A DNA stretch of 64,000 nt. It comes from JADJPO01 sp963828555. GTDB lineage: Bacteria; Actinomycetota; Actinomycetes; Actinomycetales; Kineosporiaceae. A program made the translations under genes and the position numbers. Location: the NCBI GenBank assembly GCA_963828555.1, contig CAWHEL010000004.1, forward strand, positions 868,001-932,000, in the 5' to 3' direction. Shown in pieces: positions 59,144 to 64,000 of the stretch; the first letter of the stretch is position 1, and each line of letters starts with the position of its first letter. The notes below the pieces were generated by a model. It saw only the letters and a list, made by a program, of their open reading frames with translations, ran no database searches and had not been told where the DNA came from.

Positions 59144-60564
59144 GCGCCGAGGAAGCCCACCCGGTCGACGGCCTGCCCAGCCGTCGGCAGCGCCGCGCCG
59201 CGCTGGCAGCCCAGGCCGCTCAGGCCGCGCAGCAGCCAGGGCAGGGCAGCCGCAGTGGTCCGATGACGCAGACCACTGCACCGGCGCAGCCTGTGCTCAG
59301 CGTGCAGCTGCCCCCGGCGCTGCGCGAGGAACTCCTGCGCCCGATGGGCCTGCCCACGCTGACCCGCCCGGCGGAGGTGCGCCTGCCCGAGGTGGAGCTG
59401 GTCACCCGCGAGGACCTCGCGCCGGCCCGTGCCCGTCGCCCCCGCGGGGAGGACCCGCGCACCGGCGCGCTGCGCCTGGCCTCGCGGACCACCGCCGGCT
59501 CCACCGGCACCCAGCGCCGGATCCTGTCCGTGCCCCCGGTCTCCTTCGCGGCCGAGCTCGAGCCCGAACGGGCACCCGCACCCCGGCCTGCCCCGCCGGC
59601 GCCGCAGCCGTTCGCCGCCGAGGCGCCGCCGGCCCAGGACGAGACCGTGCTGCTGCGCCGTGCCGGGGCCGAGCCGGTGACGCGACGCAGCCGCCGCGGC
59701 AAGGACGGCCCGGCGGAGGGCGCCGCAGCGCCCGCTGAGCGGTCGGGCCGGCCGGGCCGGGCCGGGCGCAACCTGCCGGCCGCGATCGGCGTCGGCCTGG
59801 TCCTCGGCGGAGCCGTGCTGGCCTCGCTGCTGTTCCGCAAGGAGGCCTTCGTCGGGCTGGTCTCGGCCGCGGTGGTGCTCGCGGTGTGGGAGCTGGCCGG
59901 TGCGCTGTCGGCCAAGCGGATCCAGATCCCGGTGATCCCGCTGGTGGTCGGGGCGCTCGGCATGCTCGTCTCCGCCTACGTCGCCCGTGAGGAAGGCCTC
60001 CTGGTCGCCTTCACCCTGACCGCGTTCGGGGTGCTGCTGTGGCGCATCATCGACGGCGTCGAGGGCGCGGCGCGCGACATCGCGGCCGGGGTGTTCACGG
60101 CTGCCTATGTGCCGTTCCTGGCCGGGTTCTCCATCGTCATGCTGGCCGAGCCGGACGGCGCGATGCGGGTGCTGGTGTTCATCGCAGTGACCGTGGCCAG
60201 CGACATCGGCGGGTACGCCGCCGGCGTGCTGCTCGGTCGCCACCCGATGGCGCCGAGCGTCAGCCCGAAGAAGTCCTGGGAGGGCTTCGTCGGCTCGGCC
60301 GTGACCTGCATGGCGGTGGCCGCCGCCGGCGTCGTCCTGCTACTGGACGGGCCCTGGTGGGCCGGCCCGGCGGTCGGGGCCGCGGTCGCCGTCACCGCCA
60401 CCCTCGGTGACCTGTCCGAGTCCATGCTCAAACGCGACCTGGGGGTCAAGGACATGGGCAGCGTGCTGCCCGGTCACGGCGGCATGATGGACCGGCTCGA
60501 CTCGTTGCTGCTCAGTGCCCCTGCGGTCTTCCTGCTGCTGGCGTACCTCGTTCCCACCCCGTGA
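59140..60564 (+). CDS. cdsA: phosphatidate cytidylyltransferase with long N-terminal extension
   Basis: 474 aa. The C-terminal 265 residues are a polytopic membrane domain with the CDP-alcohol signature SMLKRDLGVKDMGSVLPGHG and GMMDRLDSLLLSAPAVF. The first about 205 residues are soluble, Pro/Ala/Arg-rich and probably disordered (PSRRQRRAALAAQAAQAAQQ, PAPRPAPPAPQPFAAEAPPA), longer than most CdsA proteins. Makes CDP-diacylglycerol. ATGA overlap with frr and GTGA overlap with rlmN. Confidence 0.94.
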   Translation: MSAEEAHPVDGLPSRRQRRAALAAQAAQAAQQPGQGSRSGPMTQTTAPAQPVLSVQLPPALREELLRPMGLPTLTRPAEVRLPEVELVTREDLAPARARRPRGEDPRTGALRLASRTTAGSTGTQRRILSVPPVSFAAELEPERAPAPRPAPPAPQPFAAEAPPAQDETVLLRRAGAEPVTRRSRRGKDGPAEGAAAPAERSGRPGRAGRNLPAAIGVGLVLGGAVLASLLFRKEAFVGLVSAAVVLAVWELAGALSAKRIQIPVIPLVVGALGMLVSAYVAREEGLLVAFTLTAFGVLLWRIIDGVEGAARDIAAGVFTAAYVPFLAGFSIVMLAEPDGAMRVLVFIAVTVASDIGGYAAGVLLGRHPMAPSVSPKKSWEGFVGSAVTCMAVAAAGVVLLLDGPWWAGPAVGAAVAVTATLGDLSESMLKRDLGVKDMGSVLPGHGGMMDRLDSLLLSAPAVFLLLAYLVPTP

Positions 60565-61634
60565 GGAAGCCGCCCCGCCACCTGGCCGAGCTCACCGAGG
60601 ACGAACGTGCCGAGGCCGTCGTCGCGCTGGGGGAGAAGGCCTTCCGGGCCCGGCAGCTGTCCGTGCACTACTTCGAGCGGCTGGTGGTCGACGCCGCGGA
60701 GATGACCGACCTGCCCGCGGCGTCCAAGGATCGTCTGGTCGAGGTGCTGCTGCCCAGGCTGCTCACCCCCGCCCGGGTGGCGACCTGCGACGGCGGCACT
60801 ACGGTCAAGACCGCCTGGAAGCTGTTCGACGGCGCCCTGGTCGAGAGCGTGCTGATGCGCTACCCCGACCGGATCACCGTCTGCGCCTCCAGCCAGGCCG
60901 GCTGCGGCATGGGATGCCCGTTCTGCGCCACCGGGCAGGCCGGGCTGACCCGGAACCTGTCAGCGGGGGAGATCGTCGAGCAGGTGGTGGCCTGCGCCCG
61001 CTCCGTGGCCCCCGACCGGGTGAGCAACGTGGTGTTCATGGGAATGGGCGAGCCGTTGGCCAACTACGTGGCCCTGCTCACCGCCGTCCGGGCCCTGCTC
61101 GCCCCGCCACCGGTCGGGCTGGGGCTGTCCGGGCGGGGGATCACCGTGTCCACGGTGGGCCTGGTGCCGGCGATGGACAGACTCGCGGCCGAGGGCCTGC
61201 CACTCACCCTGGCGCTGTCCCTGCACGCCCCCGACGACGAGCTGCGCGACGAACTGGTGCCGATCAACACCCGTTTCCCGGTGGCCGAGGTGCTGGACGC
61301 CGCCCGGCGCTACGCCGCCACCACTGGTCGTCGGGTGAGTATCGAGTACGCGCTGATCCGCGAGGTCAATGACCAGGCCTGGCGCGCCGAGCGGCTCGCC
61401 CGGGAACTGAACCGGCGGGGCAGGGGCTGGGTGCACGTCAATCCGATCCCGCTCAACCCCACCCCGGGGTCGCGCTGGACGGCGAGCGATCCGGGCATAC
61501 AGGACACGTTCGTGTCCCGTTTACGCTCAGCGGGCATCCCGACGACGATCCGTGACACCCGCGGCAAGGAGATCGACGGGGCCTGCGGACAGCTCGCCGC
61601 GGTTGCCTCCGAACCCGCTGCGCCGAACGGATGA
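60561..61634 (+). CDS. rlmN: 23S rRNA (adenine(2503)-C(2))-methyltransferase RlmN
   Basis: 357 aa radical SAM enzyme methylating A2503 of 23S rRNA (and A37 of some tRNAs). The cluster motif is CGMGCPFC (C115, C119, C122) and the second catalytic cysteine is C342 in IDGACGQLA. NVVFMGMGEPLANYVALLTA and VSTVGLVPAMDRL are characteristic. Without the cfr-type features it should be the housekeeping enzyme. Confidence 0.96.
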   Translation: MRKPPRHLAELTEDERAEAVVALGEKAFRARQLSVHYFERLVVDAAEMTDLPAASKDRLVEVLLPRLLTPARVATCDGGTTVKTAWKLFDGALVESVLMRYPDRITVCASSQAGCGMGCPFCATGQAGLTRNLSAGEIVEQVVACARSVAPDRVSNVVFMGMGEPLANYVALLTAVRALLAPPPVGLGLSGRGITVSTVGLVPAMDRLAAEGLPLTLALSLHAPDDELRDELVPINTRFPVAEVLDAARRYAATTGRRVSIEYALIREVNDQAWRAERLARELNRRGRGWVHVNPIPLNPTPGSRWTASDPGIQDTFVSRLRSAGIPTTIRDTRGKEIDGACGQLAAVASEPAAPNG

Positions 61635-61667
61635 TGCGCGGGGGTTCGGCAGCGCCTCAGGGTTTGG

Positions 61668-61673
61668 CACAAT
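61668..61673 (+). promoter_or_regulatory. -10-like box CACAAT before the DivIVA-like gene
   Basis: CACAAT, a weaker match to TANNNT, ends 7 nt before GTG 61681; ttggc just upstream is too close to be a -35. It supports the GTG as a leaderless start. Confidence 0.3.
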
Positions 61674-61680
61674 CACTCCC

Positions 61681-62238
61681 GTGACCGACACGTTTCCCCG
61701 GGCGAGCCGCCTGGCCAAGGGCTACGACGCCGAGCAGGTCGAGGCCTTCCTGGCGCGGGCGCGCGCGGCCTATGAGGACGGCGGGCGCGGTGCATCCATG
61801 ACCTCCTGGCACGTGCGAACGGTGGGCTTCGACCTGGTCCGAGGGGGCTACGACGTCGAGGCGGTGGACGCCGCTCTCGACCGGATCGAGGACGCGTTCG
61901 CCCGGCGGGAGAAGCACCGCGGTGAGGAGCGGGCCGGCTCCAGCGGCTGGCAGACCCAGTTGCGCAGCCAGGAGCAGTCCCTGCGCGCCCAACTGGCCCG
62001 CAGCGACGGGCAGCGGTTCCCCCGCGGTAGCGGGCTCGAACTGACCTACGACGTCGAGCAGGTGGACGACCTGTGCCGGCGGATCGAGGACGCCTTCGCC
62101 AGCGGTCGTCCGCTGGCCCCGGACGCCGTTCGGCTGGCCGTGTTCAAGAGCCGGCGCGGGGGCCGTGGTTACCGCGAGGCCTCGGTAGACGCCTTCCTGG
62201 ACCGAGTGGTCGAGCTGCTCGTGGTCGCCGCGGTCTGA
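61681..62238 (+). CDS. DivIVA-domain (DivI1A) repeat protein
   Basis: 185 aa from GTG 61681. Three copies of the short DivIVA-type motif are visible: RLAKGYDAEQVEAFLARARA, VRGGYDVEAVDAALDRIEDA and LTYDVEQVDDLCRRIEDAF, with a fourth partial at RGYREASVDAFLDRVVELL. This TIGR03544-like repeat is found in actinobacterial proteins of unknown role, possibly tied to polar growth or septation. No coiled-coil tail as in Wag31. Confidence 0.8.
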   Translation: MTDTFPRASRLAKGYDAEQVEAFLARARAAYEDGGRGASMTSWHVRTVGFDLVRGGYDVEAVDAALDRIEDAFARREKHRGEERAGSSGWQTQLRSQEQSLRAQLARSDGQRFPRGSGLELTYDVEQVDDLCRRIEDAFASGRPLAPDAVRLAVFKSRRGGRGYREASVDAFLDRVVELLVVAAV

Positions 62239-62330
62239 GGGATTCCCACACATTCCGCTCGTCGCGCGGGTGAGTTACCTCACCGCTGGGCCCTTCCGTG
62301 CAAGCGATCCCGCCCGAGACGATGGCGCGC

Positions 62331-64000
62331 ATGACGACGCAGGGTGACGCAGGGGTCTACGCGACGGCGTATCGGCGCAGTATCGAGGATCCGACCAGCT
62401 TCTGGGGTGAGGCGGCCGCCGGCATCGACTGGATCACCCCTCCGACACGGGTCCTGGACGACGACAACCCGCCCTTCTACCAGTGGTTCTCAGGCGGGGT
62501 GCTGAACACCTGCTACAACGCCCTCGACCGGCACGTGATCGCCGGTCGCGGAGAGCAGGCGGCGCTGATCTACGACTCGCCGGTGACCGGCACCCAGCGC
62601 ACCTACACCTTCGCCGAACTGTTGGAGAGGGTGGCCAAGTTCGCGGGGGTGCTGCGCAGCCTGGGCGTGGAGAAGGGCGACCGGGTGGTCGTCTACATGC
62701 CGATGGTGCCCGAGGCCGTGATCGCGATGCTGGCCTGCGCCCGCCTCGGCGCGATCCACTCGGTGGTGTTCGGCGGCTTCGCCCCGAACGAACTGGCGAT
62801 CCGGATCGACGACGCCACCCCGAAGGTGATCGTCTCGGCCTCCTGCGGCATCGAGCCGAGCCGGACCATCGCCTACAAGCCGATGCTGGACGCCGCGATC
62901 GAGCTGTCCACGGCCAAGCCCGAGCACTGCGTCATCCTGCAGCGCCCCCAGGTGGTCGCCGAGATGGGCGAGCGCGACCTGGACTGGGATGAGGCGGTGC
63001 GCTCGGCGGCGATCGCCCCGGCCGAGGCGGTGCCGGTCGGCGCCACCGACCCGCTCTACATCCTCTACACCTCGGGCACGACCGGGAAGCCGAAGGGCAT
63101 CGTGCGCGACAACGGCGGTCACGCCGTCGCCCTGCACTGGTCGATGGATAACGTGTACGGGGTCAAAGCGGGTGAGGTGTTCTGGGCGGCAAGCGACGTG
63201 GGCTGGGTGGTCGGGCACTCCTACATCGTCTACGCGCCACTGCTGGCCGGGGCGACCACGGTCGTCTACGAGGGCAAGCCGGTGGGCACCCCCGATGCGG
63301 GCGCGTTCTGGCGCATGATCTCCGAGCACAAGATCACCGCGCTGTTCACGGCGCCCACGGCGTTCCGGGCGATCAAGAAGGAGGACCCGCAGGCCACACA
63401 TCTGGCCCGCTACGACATCTCCAGTCTGCGCACGCTGTTCCTGGCCGGCGAGCGCCTCGACCCGGATACCTACGAGTGGGCCACCGAGGTACTCGGCGTC
63501 CCGGTGATCGACAACTGGTGGCAGACCGAGACCGGGTGGCCGATCTGCGCCAACCTACGCGGGCTGGACCCGATGCCGATCAAGCCCGGCTCGCCGTCCG
63601 TGCCCGTGCCGGGGTACGACGTGCAGGTGCTCGACGAGTTCGGCGAGGTGCACGGTCCGGACATCGAGGGGGCGATCTGCATCCGGCTGCCTCTACCGCC
63701 GGCGTGCCTTCCGACGCTGTGGAACGACGACGAGCGCTACGTGTCCAGCTACATGAGCGCCTTCCCGGGCTGGTATCTGACCGGCGACGGCGGGTTCAAG
63801 GACGCCGACGGCTATGTCTACGTGATGGGCCGCACCGACGACGTGATCAATGTGGCCGGGCACCGGCTCTCCACCGGCTCGATGGAGGCCGTGCTGTCGC
63901 ATCACCCGGCGGTGGCCGAGTGCGCGGTGATCGGGGTCCACGACCAGCTCAAGGGCCAGGTCCCGCGGGGATTCGTCGTGCTCAAGGCCGGTCTGGAGAT
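62331..64000 (+). CDS. prpE: propionyl-CoA/acetyl-CoA synthetase, PrpE-like (3' end outside window)
   Basis: The frame is open from ATG 62331 to the window end (556 codons), so it is partial; family length is about 630. ANL superfamily motifs: AMP-binding YILYTSGTTGKPKGIVRDNG, LFLAGERLDPDTYEWATEVL, DNWWQTETGWPICANLRGL, YLTGDGGFKDADGYVYVMGR, TDDVINVAGHRLSTGSMEAV. The ICANLRGLDPMPIKPGSPSV block and the N-terminal RSIEDPTSFWGEAAAGIDW fit PrpE-type propionyl-CoA synthetases better than Acs, though activity on acetate is possible. Confidence 0.9.
   Translation, partial: MTTQGDAGVYATAYRRSIEDPTSFWGEAAAGIDWITPPTRVLDDDNPPFYQWFSGGVLNTCYNALDRHVIAGRGEQAALIYDSPVTGTQRTYTFAELLERVAKFAGVLRSLGVEKGDRVVVYMPMVPEAVIAMLACARLGAIHSVVFGGFAPNELAIRIDDATPKVIVSASCGIEPSRTIAYKPMLDAAIELSTAKPEHCVILQRPQVVAEMGERDLDWDEAVRSAAIAPAEAVPVGATDPLYILYTSGTTGKPKGIVRDNGGHAVALHWSMDNVYGVKAGEVFWAASDVGWVVGHSYIVYAPLLAGATTVVYEGKPVGTPDAGAFWRMISEHKITALFTAPTAFRAIKKEDPQATHLARYDISSLRTLFLAGERLDPDTYEWATEVLGVPVIDNWWQTETGWPICANLRGLDPMPIKPGSPSVPVPGYDVQVLDEFGEVHGPDIEGAICIRLPLPPACLPTLWNDDERYVSSYMSAFPGWYLTGDGGFKDADGYVYVMGRTDDVINVAGHRLSTGSMEAVLSHHPAVAECAVIGVHDQLKGQVPRGFVVLKAGLE

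Overview
This 64 kb window is chromosomal DNA from a high-GC actinomycete. The evidence is uniform very high GC, frequent GTG starts, mycothiol-type enzymes, a WhiG/FliA-family sigma factor, an adenylylatable PII protein with GlnD, and two runs of conserved actinobacterial gene order. A chemoreceptor remnant plus the FliA-like sigma factor suggest a lineage with motile stages (a Kineosporia-like organism is one guess); the sequence does not fix the genus. No tRNA, rRNA, CRISPR array, prophage or intact insertion sequence was seen.

Layout. (1) 1-10068: cold-shock-like fragment, cofC, plsC, a Cys/Met PLP enzyme, ddl, DUF3515 lipoprotein, Lrp-like domain, thiL, rpmB, a DAK/FakA-like kinase and recG. 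(2) 10069-10915: palindrome, G-rich tandem repeat and a wrecked chemoreceptor gene. (3) 10916-15825: an E. coli-type argA, then rsmD, coaD, yceD, rpmF, rnc, mutM. (4) 15862-19981: a DevR/DevS-like two-component pair around a mycothiol-dependent isomerase-family gene, beside the ruins of a cytochrome bd operon (cydB, cydDC). (5) 20082-25845: acyP, smc, a small membrane protein and ftsY. (6) 26127-30573: a nitrogen cluster amt-glnB-glnD with a likely GlnR site. (7) 30664-35692: ffh, an amidohydrolase, a large membrane protein and a VapBC module. (8) 36126-45560: rpsP-khpA-rimM-trmD-rplS-lepB-lepB-rnhB-crcB-DUF190-crcB-DUF2469-yraN-comM-dprA, mostly joined by 4-bp start/stop overlaps. (9) 45539-53306: an astacin-like protease with five exact 50-residue repeats, xerC, whiG-like sigma, a ROK kinase with nagA, a frameshifted methyltransferase and an M23-family exported protein. 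(10) 53421-64000: a coiled-coil protein, a class I aminotransferase, rpsB-tsf-pyrH-frr-cdsA-rlmN, a DivIVA-like protein and a propionyl/acetyl-CoA synthetase cut by the window end.

How it fits together. Most genes are housekeeping: translation (rpmB, rpmF, rpsP, rplS, rpsB, tsf, frr), RNA modification (rsmD, trmD, rlmN), protein export (ffh, ftsY, lepB x2), chromosome maintenance and repair (smc, recG, mutM, xerC, dprA, comM), and wall/lipid precursors (ddl, plsC, cdsA).

The most interesting parts are: the retained sensor kinase that keeps the heme-pocket residues of DevS while the bd oxidase genes it overlaps have decayed; the gamma-proteobacterial type ArgA; a family of about 70-bp nested palindromes between genes; the protease-repeat fusion; and at least eleven genes with a TANNNT (or close) -10 box ending 6-8 nt before the start codon, which points to leaderless mRNAs.
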